Source of the DNA: Diadophis punctatus similis
Taxonomy: Eukaryota; Chordata; Lepidosauria; Squamata; Dipsadidae
DNA length: 64,000 nucleotides
Direction: 5' to 3'
NCBI GenBank assembly: GCA_023053685.1
Contig: JALIGW010000213.1
Span: 1-64,000 of the forward strand
Made by a program: the position numbers and the translations under genes. Shown here one piece after another: positions 50,468 through 62,565 of this stretch. Below the pieces are notes generated by a model. That model searched no databases. It was not told where the DNA came from and saw only the letters and a list, made by a program, of their open reading frames with translations. Position 1 is the first letter of the stretch. Each line of letters begins with the position of its first letter.

Positions 50468-51460
50468 GAATTCGGCTTTCCAGCCCGTGGGGAACAGGAA
50501 TATGTGTTTCATTTTCATTTCTGAGGTGTTTGTCAAAAGTGATGTTTTTGGGCTGAATTGAGAAATAAGGCGAATGCTGTGTTAGACCTTGAGCTAGCTC
50601 TTCAGGGTAGGCTCGGAATCGAAAATCAAGCGAGAATTCGGCTTTCCAGCCTGTGGGGAACAGGAATATGTGTTTCTTTTTCATTTCTGAGGTGTTTGTC
50701 AAAAGTGATGTTTTTGGCTGTATTGAGTCCTAAGGCGAATGCTGTGTTAGACCTTGGGCTAGCTCTTCAGGGAAAGGTCGGAATCAAAAATCAAGCGAGA
50801 ATTTGGCTTTCCAGCCCGTGGGGAACAGGAATATGTTTTTCTTTTTCATTTCTGAGGTGTTTGTCAAAAGTGATGTTTTGGGGCTGAATTGAGAAATAAG
50901 GCGAATGCTTTGTTAGACCTTGAGCTAGCTCTTCAGGGTAGGCTCGGAATAGAAAATCAAGCGAGAATTCTGCTTTCCAGCCTGTGGGGAACAGGAATAT
51001 GTGTTTCTTTTTCATTTCTGAGGTGTTTGTCAAAAGTGATGTTTTTGGCTGTATTGAGTCCTAAGGCGAATGCTGTGTTATACCTTGAGCTAGCTCTTCA
51101 GGGTAGGCTCGGAATCGAAAATCAAGCGAGAATTCGGCTTTCCAGCCTGTGGGGAACAGGAATATGTGTTTCATTTTCATTTCTGAGGTGTTTGTCAAAA
51201 GTCATATTTTTGGCTGTATTGAGTCCTAAGGCGAATGCTGTGTTAGACTTTGGGCTAGCTCTTCAGGGTAGGCTCGGAATCGAAAATCAAGCGAGAATTT
51301 AGCTTTCCAGCCCGTGGGGAACAGGAATATGTGTTTCTTTTTCATTTCTGAGGTGTTTGTCAAAAGTGATGTTTTTGGGCTGAATTTAGAAATAAGGCGA
51401 ATGCTGTGTTAGACCTTGGGCTAGCTCTTCAGGAAAAGGTCGGAATCAAAAATCAAGCGA
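50468..51460. repeat. Six-monomer higher-order repeat, copy 1 (993 bp)
   Basis: Six monomers, three of them 165 bp long. Marks are GTTTTGGGGCTG with GCTTTGTTAG near 50.88-50.91 kb, a GAATTCTGC head near 50966, GTCATATTTTT near 51203, and the GAATTTAGAAAT class as the last monomer. It differs from copy 2 near 51.08 kb, where it has GTTATACCTTGAG and GGGTAGGCTCGG in place of GTTAGACCTTGGG and GGGAAAGGTCGG. One arm has therefore been replaced from another class. Confidence 0.85.
51295..51460 (+). repeat. 166-bp monomer class (GAATTTAGAAAT, AGGAAAAGGTC)
   Basis: Example of the class with head GAATTTAGC, CCCGTGGGG, CTTTTTCATTT, GGCTGAATTTAGAAATAAGG and AGGAAAAGGTCGG, ending AATCAAAAATC. It is the last monomer of the 993-bp six-monomer unit. 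It also occurs within the 30-monomer unit, where some copies carry a one-base-longer CTTTTTTAATTTC run (about 14.55 and 19.52 kb). Confidence 0.85.
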
Positions 51461-52453
51461 GAATTCGGCTTTCCAGCCCGTGGGGAACAGGAATATGTGT
51501 TTCATTTTCATTTCTGAGGTGTTTGTCAAAAGTGATGTTTTTGGGCTGAATTGAGAAATAAGGCGAATGCTGTGTTAGACCTTGAGCTAGCTCTTCAGGG
51601 TAGGCTCGGAATCGAAAATCAAGCGAGAATTCGGCTTTCCAGCCTGTGGGGAACAGGAATATGTGTTTCTTTTTCATTTCTGAGGTGTTTGTCAAAAGTG
51701 ATGTTTTTGGCTGTATTGAGTCCTAAGGCGAATGCTGTGTTAGACCTTGGGCTAGCTCTTCAGGGAAAGGTCGGAATCAAAAATCAAGCGAGAATTTGGC
51801 TTTCCAGCCCGTGGGGAACAGGAATATGTTTTTCTTTTTCATTTCTGAGGTGTTTGTCAAAAGTGATGTTTTGGGGCTGAATTGAGAAATAAGGCGAATG
51901 CTTTGTTAGACCTTGAGCTAGCTCTTCAGGGTAGGCTCGGAATAGAAAATCAAGCGAGAATTCTGCTTTCCAGCCTGTGGGGAACAGGAATATGTGTTTC
52001 TTTTTCATTTCTGAGGTGTTTGTCAAAAGTGATGTTTTTGGCTGTATTGAGTCCTAAGGCGAATGCTGTGTTAGACCTTGGGCTAGCTCTTCAGGGAAAG
52101 GTCGGAATCAAAAATCAAGCGAGAATTCGGCTTTCCAGCCTGTGGGGAACAGGAATATGTGTTTCATTTTCATTTCTGAGGTGTTTGTCAAAAGTCATAT
52201 TTTTGGCTGTATTGAGTCCTAAGGCGAATGCTGTGTTAGACTTTGGGCTAGCTCTTCAGGGTAGGCTCGGAATCGAAAATCAAGCGAGAATTTAGCTTTC
52301 CAGCCCGTGGGGAACAGGAATATGTGTTTCTTTTTCATTTCTGAGGTGTTTGTCAAAAGTGATGTTTTTGGGCTGAATTTAGAAATAAGGCGAATGCTGT
52401 GTTAGACCTTGGGCTAGCTCTTCAGGAAAAGGTCGGAATCAAAAATCAAGCGA
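51461..52453. repeat. Six-monomer higher-order repeat, copy 2 (993 bp)
   Basis: Exactly 993 bp from the matching head in copy 1. It carries the same GTTTTGGGGCTG, GCTTTGTTAG and GAATTCTGC marks and the same order of 165- and 166-bp monomers. I found no difference from the copy at 52786 by eye. Confidence 0.88.
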
Positions 52454-52785
52454 GAATTCGGCTTTCCAGCCCGTGGGGAACAGGAATATGTGTTTCATTT
52501 TCATTTCTGAGGTGTTTGTCAAAAGTGATGTTTTTGGGCTGAATTGAGAAATAAGGCGAATGCTGTGTTAGACCTTGAGCTAGCTCTTCAGGGTAGGCTC
52601 GGAATCGAAAATCAAGCGAGAATTCGGCTTTCCAGCCCGTGGGGAACAGGAATATGTGTTTCTTTTTCATTTCTGAGGTGTTTGTCAAAAGTGATGTTTT
52701 TGGGCTGAATTTAGAAATAAGGCGAATGCTGTGTTAGACCTTGGGCTAGCTCTTCAGGAAAAGGTCGGAATCAAAAATCAAGCGA
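52454..52785. repeat. Two-monomer remnant of the six-monomer unit
   Basis: 332 bp between copies 2 and 3. The first monomer is monomer 1 of the unit. The second has a monomer-1-like head (GAATTCGGC with CCCGTGGGG) and the body of monomer 6 (GAATTTAGAAAT, AGGAAAAGGTC). It reads as a six-monomer unit that has lost four monomers by exchange between monomers 2 and 6. Confidence 0.8.
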
Positions 52786-53778
52786 GAATTCGGCTTTCCA
52801 GCCCGTGGGGAACAGGAATATGTGTTTCATTTTCATTTCTGAGGTGTTTGTCAAAAGTGATGTTTTTGGGCTGAATTGAGAAATAAGGCGAATGCTGTGT
52901 TAGACCTTGAGCTAGCTCTTCAGGGTAGGCTCGGAATCGAAAATCAAGCGAGAATTCGGCTTTCCAGCCTGTGGGGAACAGGAATATGTGTTTCTTTTTC
53001 ATTTCTGAGGTGTTTGTCAAAAGTGATGTTTTTGGCTGTATTGAGTCCTAAGGCGAATGCTGTGTTAGACCTTGGGCTAGCTCTTCAGGGAAAGGTCGGA
53101 ATCAAAAATCAAGCGAGAATTTGGCTTTCCAGCCCGTGGGGAACAGGAATATGTTTTTCTTTTTCATTTCTGAGGTGTTTGTCAAAAGTGATGTTTTGGG
53201 GCTGAATTGAGAAATAAGGCGAATGCTTTGTTAGACCTTGAGCTAGCTCTTCAGGGTAGGCTCGGAATAGAAAATCAAGCGAGAATTCTGCTTTCCAGCC
53301 TGTGGGGAACAGGAATATGTGTTTCTTTTTCATTTCTGAGGTGTTTGTCAAAAGTGATGTTTTTGGCTGTATTGAGTCCTAAGGCGAATGCTGTGTTAGA
53401 CCTTGGGCTAGCTCTTCAGGGAAAGGTCGGAATCAAAAATCAAGCGAGAATTCGGCTTTCCAGCCTGTGGGGAACAGGAATATGTGTTTCATTTTCATTT
53501 CTGAGGTGTTTGTCAAAAGTCATATTTTTGGCTGTATTGAGTCCTAAGGCGAATGCTGTGTTAGACTTTGGGCTAGCTCTTCAGGGTAGGCTCGGAATCG
53601 AAAATCAAGCGAGAATTTAGCTTTCCAGCCCGTGGGGAACAGGAATATGTGTTTCTTTTTCATTTCTGAGGTGTTTGTCAAAAGTGATGTTTTTGGGCTG
53701 AATTTAGAAATAAGGCGAATGCTGTGTTAGACCTTGGGCTAGCTCTTCAGGAAAAGGTCGGAATCAAAAATCAAGCGA
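52786..53778. repeat. Six-monomer higher-order repeat, copy 3 (993 bp)
   Basis: Third complete 993-bp unit with the same marks (GTTTTGGGGCTG near 53192, GAATTCTGC at 53283). A fourth copy begins at 53779 but leaves the order after its second monomer, near 54.2 kb. Confidence 0.88.
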
Positions 53779-54607
53779 GAATTCGGCTTTCCAGCCCGTG
53801 GGGAACAGGAATATGTGTTTCATTTTCATTTCTGAGGTGTTTGTCAAAAGTGATGTTTTTGGGCTGAATTGAGAAATAAGGCGAATGCTGTGTTAGACCT
53901 TGAGCTAGCTCTTCAGGGTAGGCTCGGAATCGAAAATCAAGCGAGAATTCGGCTTTCCAGCCTGTGGGGAACAGGAATATGTGTTTCTTTTTCATTTCTG
54001 AGGTGTTTGTCAAAAGTGATGTTTTTGGCTGTATTGAGTCCTAAGGCGAATGCTGTGTTAGACCTTGGGCTAGCTCTTCAGGGAAAGGTCGGAATCAAAA
54101 ATCAAGCGAGAATTTGGCTTTCCAGCCCGTGGGGAACAGGAATATGTTTTTCTTTTTCATTTCTGAGGTGTTTGTCAAAAGTGATGTTTTGGGGCTGAAT
54201 TGAGAAATAAGGCGAATGCTTTGTTAGACCGTGAGCTAGCTCTTCAGGGTAGGCTCGGAATCGAAAATCAATCGAGAATTCGGCTTTCCAGCCTGTGGGG
54301 AACAGGAATATGTGTTTCATTTTCATTTCTGAGGTGTTTGTCAAAAGTCATGTTTTTTGGCTGTATTGAGTCCTAAGGCGAATGCAGTGTTAGACTTTGG
54401 GCTAGCTCTTCAGGGTAGGCTCGGAATCGAAAATGAAGTGAGAATTCGGCTTTCCAGCCCATGGGGAACAGGAATATGTGTTTCATTTTCATTTCTGAGG
54501 TGTTTGTCAAAAGTGATGTTTTTGGGCTGAATTGAGAAATAAGGCGAATGCGGTGTTAGACCTTGGGCTAGCTCTTCAGGGAAAGGTCGGAATCAAAAAT
54601 CAAGCGA
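53283..54607. repeat. Segment S, first copy (duplicated at 59252)
   Basis: About 1.3 kb, running from the TTCTGCTTTCC monomer of the last six-monomer unit through two unusual monomers. Marks are GACCGTGAG with AATCAATCGAG near 54268, and AATGAAGTGAG near 54434. It recurs at 59252-60575 at an offset of 5968-5969 bp. The one-base shift comes from a lost T near 59661. Confidence 0.8.
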
Positions 54608-55768
54608 GAATTCGGCTTTCCAGCTTGTGGGGAACAGGAATATGTGTTTCATTTTCATTTCTGAGGTGTTTGTCAAAAGTGATGTTTTTGGCTGTATTGA
54701 GTCCTAAGGCGAATGCTGTGTTAGACCTTGGGCTAGCTCTTCAGGGAAAGGTCAGAATCAAAAATCAAGTGAGAATTCGGCTTTCCAGCCTGTGGGAAAC
54801 AGGAATATGTGTTTCATTTTCATTTCTGAGGTGTTTGTCAAAAGTCATGTTTTTTGGCTGTATTCAGTCCTAAGGCGAATGCTGTGTTAGACTTTGGGCT
54901 AGCTCTTCAGGGTAGCCTCGGAATCGAAAATCAAGCGAGAATTCGGCTTTCCAGCCTGTGGGGAACAGGAATATGTGTTTCATTTTCATTTCTGAGGTGT
55001 TTGTCAAAAGTGATGTTTTTGGGCTGAATTGAGAAATAAGGCGAATGCTGTGTTAGATCTTGAGCTAGCTCTTCAGGGTAGGCTCTGAATCGAAAATCAA
55101 GCGAGAATTCGGCTTTCCAGCCCTTGGGGAACAGGAATATGTGTTTCTTTTTCATTTCTGAGGTGTTTGTCAAAAGAGATGTTTTTGGGCTGAATTGAGA
55201 AATAAGACGAATGCTGTGTTAGACCTTGGGCTAGCTCTTCAGGGAAAGGTCGGAATCGAAAATCAAGCGAGAATTTAGCTTTCCAGCCCGTGGGGAACAG
55301 GAATATGTGTTTCTTTTTCATTTCTGAGGTGTTTGTCAAAAGTGATGTTTTTGGGCTGAATTTAGAAATAAGGCGAATGCTGTGTTAGACCGTGAGCTAG
55401 CTCTTCAGGGTAGGCTCGGAATCGAAAATCAAGCGAGAATTCGGCTTTCCAGCCTGTGTGGAACAGGAATCTGTGTTTCATTTTCATTTCTGAGGTGTTT
55501 GTCAAAAGTCATGTTTTTTGGCTGTATTGAGTCCTAAGGCGAATGCACTGTTAGACTTTGGGCTAGCTCTTCAGGGTAGGCTCGGAATCGAAAATCAAGC
55601 GAGAATTCGGTTTTCCAGCCCGTGGGGAACAGGAATATGTGTTTCATTTTCATTTCTGAGGTGTTTGTCAAAAGTCATGTTTTTTGGCTGTATTGAGTCC
55701 TAAGGCGAATGCAGTGTTAGACTTTGGGCTAGCTCTTCAGGGTAGGCTCAGAATCGAAAATCAAGCGA
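54608..55768. repeat. Segment X, first copy
   Basis: Seven monomers with private marks not seen elsewhere: GTGGGAAACAGG near 54795, TATTCAGTCC near 54863, TTAGATCTTGAG (a BglII site at 55055-55060), GGCTCTGAATCG near 55085, CCCTTGGGG near 55130, AAAAGAGATG near 55174, AAGACGAATG near 55206 and GCACTGTTAG near 55547. The order recurs at 60.9-62.1 kb and 62.6-63.7 kb. Confidence 0.85.
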
Positions 55769-58700
55769 GAATTCGGCTTTCCAGCCCGTGGGGAACAGGA
55801 ATATGTGTTTCATTTTCATTTCTGAGGTGTTTGTCAAAAGTGATGTTTTTGGGCTGAATTGAGAAATAAGGCGAATGCTGTGTTAGACCTTGAGCTAGCT
55901 CTTCAGGGTAGGCTCGGAATCGAAAATCAAGCGAGAATTCGGCTTTCCAGCCTGTGGGGAACAGGAATATGTGTTTCTTTTTCATTTCTGAGGTGTTTGT
56001 CAAAAGTGATGTTTTTGGCTGTATTGAGTCCTAAGGCGAATGCTGTGTTAGACCTTGGGCTAGCTCTTCAGGGAAAGGTCGGAATCAAAAATCAAGCGAG
56101 AATTCGGCTTTCCAGCCTGTGGGGAACAGGAATATGTGTTTCTTTTTCATTTCTGAGGTGTTTGTCAAAAGTGATGTTTTTGGGCTGAATTGAGAAATAA
56201 GGGGAATGCTGTGTTAGACCGTGAGCTAGCTCTTCAGGGTAGGCTCGGAATCGAAAATCAAGCGAGAATTCAGCTTTCCAGCCTGTGGGGAACAGGAATA
56301 TGTGTTTCATTTTCATTTCTGAGGTGTTTGTCAAAAGTCATGTTTTTTGGCTGTATTGAGTCCTAAGGCGAATGCAGTGTTAGACTTTGGGCTAGCTCTT
56401 CAGGGTAGGCTCGGAATCGAAAATCAAGCGAGAATTCGGCTTTCCAGCCCATGGGGAACAGGAATATGTGTTTCATTTTCATTTCTGAGGTGTTTGTCAA
56501 AAGTGATGTTTTTGGGCTGTATTGAGTCCTAAGGCGAATGCTGTGTTAGACCTTGGGCTAGCTCTTCAGGGAAAGGTCAGAATCAAAAATCAAGCGAGAA
56601 TTCGGCTTTCCAGCCTGTGGGGAACAGGAATATGTGTTTCATTTTCATTTCTGAGGTGTTTGTCAAAAGTGATGTTTTTGGGCTGAATTAAGAAATAAGG
56701 CGAATGCTGTGTTAGACCTTGAGCTAGCTCTTCAGGGTAGGCTTGGAATCGAAAATCAAGCGAGAATTCAGCTGTCCAGCCCGTGGGGAATAGGGATATG
56801 TGTTTCTTTTTCATTTCTGAGGTGTTTGTCAAAAGTGATGTTTTTGGGCTGAATTGAATCCTAAGGCGAATGCTGTGTTAGACTTTGGGCTAGCTCTTCA
56901 GGAAAAGGTCGGAATCAAAAATCAAGCGAGAATTCGGCTTTCCAGCCTGTGGGGAACAGGAATATGTGTTTCATTTTCATTTCTGAGGTGTTTGTCAAAA
57001 GTCATGTTTTTTGGCTGTATTGAGTCCTAAGGCGAATGCAGTGTTAGACTTTGGGCTAGCTCTTCAGGGTAGGCTCAGAATCGAAAATCAAGCGAGAATT
57101 CGGCTGTCCAGCCCGTGGGGAACAGGAATATGTGTTTCATTTTCATTTCTGAGGTGTTTGTCAAAAGTGATGTTTTTGGGCTGAATTGAGAAATAAGGCG
57201 AATGCTGTGTTATACCTTGAGCTAGCTCTTCAGGGTAGGCTCGGAATAGAAAATCAAGCGAGAATTCGGCTTTCTAGCCTGTGAGGAACAGGAATATGTG
57301 TTTCTTTTTCATTTCTGAGGTGTTTGTCAAAAGTGATGTTTTTGGCTGTATTGAGTCCTAAGGCGAATGCTGTGTTAGACCTTGGGCTAGCTCTTCAGGG
57401 AAAGGTCGGAATCAAAAATCAAGCGAGAATTCGGCTTTCCAGCCTGTGGGGAACAGGAATATGTGTTTCATTTTCATTCTGAGGTGTTTGTCAAAAGTCA
57501 TATTTTTGGCTGTATTGAGTCCTAAGGCGAATGCTGTGTTAGACTTTGGGCTAGCTCTTCAGGGTAGGCTCGGAATCGAAAATCAAGCGAGAATTTAGCT
57601 TTCCAGGCCCGTGGGGAACAGGAATATGTGTTTCTTTTTCATTTCTGAGCTGTTTGTCAAAAGTGATGTTTTTGGCTGAATTTAGAAATAAGGCGAATGC
57701 TGTGTTAGACCTTGGGCTAGCTCTTCAGGAAAGGGTCGGAATCAAAAATCAAGCGAGAATTCGGCTTTCCAGCCTGTGGGGAACAGGAATATGTGTTTCA
57801 TTTTCATTTCTGAGGTGTTTGTCAAAAGTCATGTTTTTTGGCTGTATTGAATCCTAAGGCGAATGCAGTGTTAGACTTTGGGCTAGCTCTTCAGGGTAGG
57901 ATCAGAATCGAAAATCAAGCGAGAATTCGGCTTTCCAGCCCGTGGGGAACAGGAATATGTGTTTCATTTTCATTTCTGAGGTGTTTGTCAAAAGTGATGT
58001 TTTTGGGCTGAATTGAGAAATAAGGCGAATGCTGTGTTAGACCTTGAGCTAGCTCTTCAGGGTAGGCTCGGAATCGAAAATCAAGCGGGAATTCGGCTTT
58101 TCCAGCCTGTGGGGAACAGGAATATGTGTTTCTTTTTCATTTCTGAGGTGTTTGTCAAAAGTGATGTTTTTGGCTGTATTGAGTCCTAAGGCGAATGCTG
58201 TGTTAGACCTTGGGCTAGCTCTTCAGGGAAAGGTCGGAATCAAAAATCAAGCAAGAATTTGGCTTTCCAGCCTGTGGGGAACAGGAATATGTGTTTCTTT
58301 TTCATTTCTGAGGTGTTTGTCAAAAGTGATGTTTTTGGGCTGAATTGAGATATAAGGGGAATGCTGTGTTAGACCGTGAGCTAGCTCTTCAGGGTAGGCT
58401 CGGAATCGAAAAATCAAGCGAGAATTCGGCTTTCCAGCCTGTGGGGAACAGGAATATGTGTTTCATTTTCATTTCTGAGGTGTTTGTCAAAAGTCATGTT
58501 TTTTGGCTGTATTGAGTCCTAAGGCAAATGCAGTGTTAGACTTTGGGCTAGCTCTTCAGGGTAGGCTCGGAATCGAAAATCAAGCGAGAATTCGGCTTTC
58601 CAGCCCATGGGGAACAGGAATATGTGTTTCATTTTCATTTCTGAGGTGTTTGTCAAAAGTGATGTTTTTGGGCTGTATTGAGTCCTAAGGCGAATGCTGT

Positions 58701-59251
58701 GTTAGACCTTGGGCTAGCTCTTCAGGGAAAGGTCAGAATCAAAAATCAAGCGAGAATTCGGCTTTCCAGCCTGTGGGGAACAGGAATATGTGTTTCATTT
58801 TCATTTCTGAGGTGTTTGTCAAAAGTGATGTTTTTGGGCTGAATTAAGAAATAAGGCGAATGCTGTGTTAGACCTTGAGCTAGCTCTTCAGGGTAGGCTT
58901 GGAATCGAAAATCAAGCGAGAATTCAGCTGTCCCGCCCGTGGGGAATAGGGATATGTGTTTCTTTTTCATTTCTGAGGTGTTTGTCAAAAGTGATGTTTT
59001 TGGGCTGAATTGAATTCTAAGGCGAATGCTGTGTTAGACTTTGGGCTAGCTCTTCAGGAAAAGGTCGGAATCAAAAATCAAGCGAGAATTCGGCTTTCCA
59101 GCCTGTGGGGAACAGGAATATGTGTTTCATTTTCATTTCTGAGGTGTTTGTCAAAAGTGATGTTTTTGGGCTGAATTGAGAAATAAGGCGAATGCTGTGT
59201 TATACCTTGAGCTAGCTCTTCAGGGTAGGCTCGGAATAGAAAATCAAGCGA
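55769..59251. repeat. C-type and 30-mer-like monomers between duplicated blocks
   Basis: About 21 monomers in an order like 23-25 kb and 35-37 kb, including the fixed GAATTAAG/GGGATATG dimer at 56.6-56.9 kb and again at 58.75-59.08 kb. A cluster of one-base indels lies at 57.4-58.4 kb: TTTTCATTCTGAGG near 57474, CCAGGCCCG near 57605, GGCTTTTCCAG near 58097 and GAAAAATC near 58410. Confidence 0.65.
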
Positions 59252-60575
59252 GAATTCTGCTTTCCAGCCTGTGGGGAACAGGAATATGTGTTTCTTTTTC
59301 ATTTCTGAGGTGTTTGTCAAAAGTGATGTTTTTGGCTGTATTGAGTCCTAAGGCGAATGCTGTGTTAGACCTTGGGCTAGCTCTTCAGGGAAAGGTCGGA
59401 ATCAAAAATCAAGCGAGAATTCGGCTTTCCAGCCTGTGGGGAACAGGAATATGTGTTTCATTTTCATTTCTGAGGTGTTTGTCAAAAGTCATATTTTTGG
59501 CTGTATTGAGTCCTAAGGCGAATGCTGTGTTAGACTTTGGGCTAGCTCTTCAGGGTAGGCTCGGAATCGAAAATCAAGCGAGAATTTAGCTTTCCAGCCC
59601 GTGGGGAACAGGAATATGTGTTTCTTTTTCATTTCTGAGGTGTTTGTCAAAAGTGATGTTTTGGGCTGAATTTAGAAATAAGGCGAATGCTGTGTTAGAC
59701 CTTGGGCTAGCTCTTCAGGAAAAGGTCGGAATCAAAAATCAAGCGAGAATTCGGCTTTCCAGCCCGTGGGGAACAGGAATATGTGTTTCATTTTCATTTC
59801 TGAGGTGTTTGTCAAAAGTGATGTTTTTGGGCTGAATTGAGAAATAAGGCGAATGCTGTGTTAGACCTTGAGCTAGCTCTTCAGGGTAGGCTTGGAATCG
59901 AAAATCAAGCGAGAATTCGGCTTTCCAGCCTGTGGGGAACAGGAATATGTGTTTCTTTTTCATTTCTGAGGTGTTTGTCAAAAGTGATGTTTTTGGCTGT
60001 ATTGAGTCCTAAGGCGAATGCTGTGTTAGACCTTGGGCTAGCTCTTCAGGGAAAGGTCGGAATCAAAAATCAAGCGAGAATTTGGCTTTCCAGCCCGTGG
60101 GGAACAGGAATATGTTTTTCTTTTTCATTTCTGAGGTGTTTGTCAAAAGTGATGTTTTGGGGCTGAATTGAGAAATAAGGCGAATGCTTTGTTAGACCGT
60201 GAGCTAGCTCTTCAGGGTAGGCTCGGAATCGAAAATCAATCGAGAATTCGGCTTTCCAGCCTGTGGGGAACAGGAATATGTGTTTCATTTTCATTTCTGA
60301 GGTGTTTGTCAAAAGTCATGTTTTTTGGCTGTATTGAGTCCTAAGGCGAATGCAGTGTTAGACTTTGGGCTAGCTCTTCAGGGTAGGCTCGGAATCGAAA
60401 ATGAAGTGAGAATTCGGCTTTCCAGCCCATGGGGAACAGGAATATGTGTTTCATTTTCATTTCTGAGGTGTTTGTCAAAAGTGATGTTTTTGGGCTGAAT
60501 TGAGAAATAAGGCGAATGCGGTGTTAGACCTTGGGCTAGCTCTTCAGGGAAAGGTCGGAATCAAAAATCAAGCGA
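59252..60575. repeat. Segment S, second copy
   Basis: Matches 53283-54607, including the TTCTGCTTTCC head at 59252, AATCAATCGAG near 60236 and AATGAAGTGAG near 60402. It differs by a one-base loss (GTTTTGGGCTG near 59660), a GGCTTGG in place of GGCTCGG near 59890, and the lack of a full six-monomer unit upstream. Confidence 0.8.
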
Positions 60576-60907
60576 GAATTCGGCTTTCCAGCCCTTGGGG
60601 AACAGGAATATGTGTTTCATTTTCATTTCTGAGGTGTTTGTCAAAAGTGATGTTTTTGGGCTGAATTTAGAAATAAGGCGAATGCTGTGTTAGACCTTGG
60701 GCTAGCTCTTCAGGAAAAGGTCGGAATCAAAAATCAAGCGAGAATTCGGCTTTCCAGCCCGTGGGGAACAGGAATATGTGTTTCATTTTCATTTCTGAGG
60801 TGTTTGTCAAAAGTGATGTTTTTGGGCTGAATTGAGAAATAAGGCGAATGCTGTGTTAGACCTTGAGCTAGCTCTTCAGGGTAGGCTTGGAATCGAAAAT
60901 CAAGCGA
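60576..60907. repeat. Two extra monomers between segments S and X
   Basis: 332 bp that account for the change in offset from 5968 to 6300 bp between the two sets of duplicated blocks. The first has the CCCTTGGGG head otherwise seen only in segment X, joined to a GAATTTAGAAAT body. The second is of the starting class with GGCTTGG. Confidence 0.75.
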
Positions 60908-62565
60908 GAATTCGGCTTTCCAGCCTGTGGGGAACAGGAATATGTGTTTCATTTTCATTTCTGAGGTGTTTGTCAAAAGTGATGTTTTTGGCTGTATTGA
61001 GTCCTAAGGCGAATGCTGTGTTAGACCTTGGGCTAGCTCTTCAGGGAAAGGTCAGAATCAAAAATCAAGTGAGAATTCGGCTTTCCAGCCTGTGGGAAAC
61101 AGGAATATGTGTTTCATTTTCATTTCTGAGGTGTTTGTCAAAAGTCATGTTTTTTGGCTGTATTCAGTCCTAAGGCGAATGCTGTGTTAGACTTTGGGCT
61201 AGCTCTTCAGGGTAGGCTCGGAATCGAAAATCAAGCGAGAATTCGGCTTTCCAGCCTGTGGGGAACAGGAATATGTGTTTCATTTTCATTTCTGAGGTGT
61301 TTGTCAAAAGTGATGTTTTTGGGCTGAATTGAGAAATAAGGCGAATGCTGTGTTAGATCTTGAGCTAGCTCTTCAGGGTAGGCTCTGAATCGAAAATCAA
61401 GCGAGAATTCGGCTTTCCAGCCCTTGGGGAACAGGAATATGTGTTTCTTTTTCATTTCTGAGGTGTTTGTCAAAAGAGATGTTTTTGGGCTGAATTGAGA
61501 AATAAGACGAATGCTGTGTTAGACCTTGGGCTAGCTCTTCAGGGAAAGGTCGGAATCGAAAATCAAGCGAGAATTTAGCTTTCCAGCCCGTGGGGAACAG
61601 GAATATGTGTTTCTTTTTCATTTCTGAGGTGTTTGTCAAAAGTGATGTTTTTGGGCTGAATTTAGAAATAAGGCGAATGCTGTGTTAGACCGTGAGCTAG
61701 CTCTTCAGGGTAGGCTCGGAATCGAAAATCAAGCGAGAATTCGGCTTTCCAGCCTATGTGGAACAGGAATCTGTGTTTCATTTTCATTTCTGAGGTGTTT
61801 GTCAAAAGTCATGTTTTTTGGCTGTATTGAGTCCTAAGGCGAATGCACTGTTAGACTTTGGGCTAGCTCTTCAGGGTAGGCTCGGAATCGAAAATCAAGC
61901 GAGAATTCGGTTTTCCAGCCCGTGGGGAACAGGAATATGTGTTTCATTTTCATTTCTGAGGTGTTTGTCAAAAGTCATGTTTTTTGGCTGTATTGAGTCC
62001 TAAGGCGAATGCAGTGTTAGACTTTGGGCTAGCTCTTCAGGGTAGGCTCAGAATCGAAAATCAAGCGAGAATTCGGCTTTCCAGCCCGTGGGGAACAGGA
62101 ATATGTGTTTCATTTTCATTTCTGAGGTGTTTGTCAAAAGTGATGTTTTTGGGCTGAATTGAGAAATAAGGCGAATGCTGTGTTAGACCTTGAGCTGGCT
62201 CTTCAGGGTAGGCTCGGAATCGAAAATCAAGCGAGAATTCGGCTTTCCAGCCTGTGGGGAACAGGAATATGTGTTTCTTTTTCATTTCTGAGGTGTTTGT
62301 CAAAAGTGATGTTTTTGGCTGTATTGAGTCCTAAGGCGAATGCTGTGTTAGACCTTGGGCTAGCTCTTCAGGGAAAGGTCGGAATCAAAAATCAAGCGAG
62401 AATTTGGCTTTCCAGCCCGTGGGGAACAGGAATATGTTTTTCTTTTTCATTTCTGAGGTGTTTGTCAAAAGTGATGTTTTGGGGCTGAATTGAGAAATAA
62501 GGCGAATGCTTTGTTAGACCGTGAGCTAGCTCTTCAGGGTAGGCTCGGAATCGAAAATCAATCGA
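60908..62565. repeat. 10-monomer tandem duplication, first copy (1658 bp; X + part of S)
   Basis: Ten monomers. The first seven repeat segment X at an offset of 6300 bp (BglII site at 61355-61360). The remainder returns to the order at 53779-54275, ending with AATCAATCGAG near 62558. The next copy begins at 62566, exactly 1658 bp later. Two of the ten monomers are 165 bp, which gives 1658. Confidence 0.85.
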
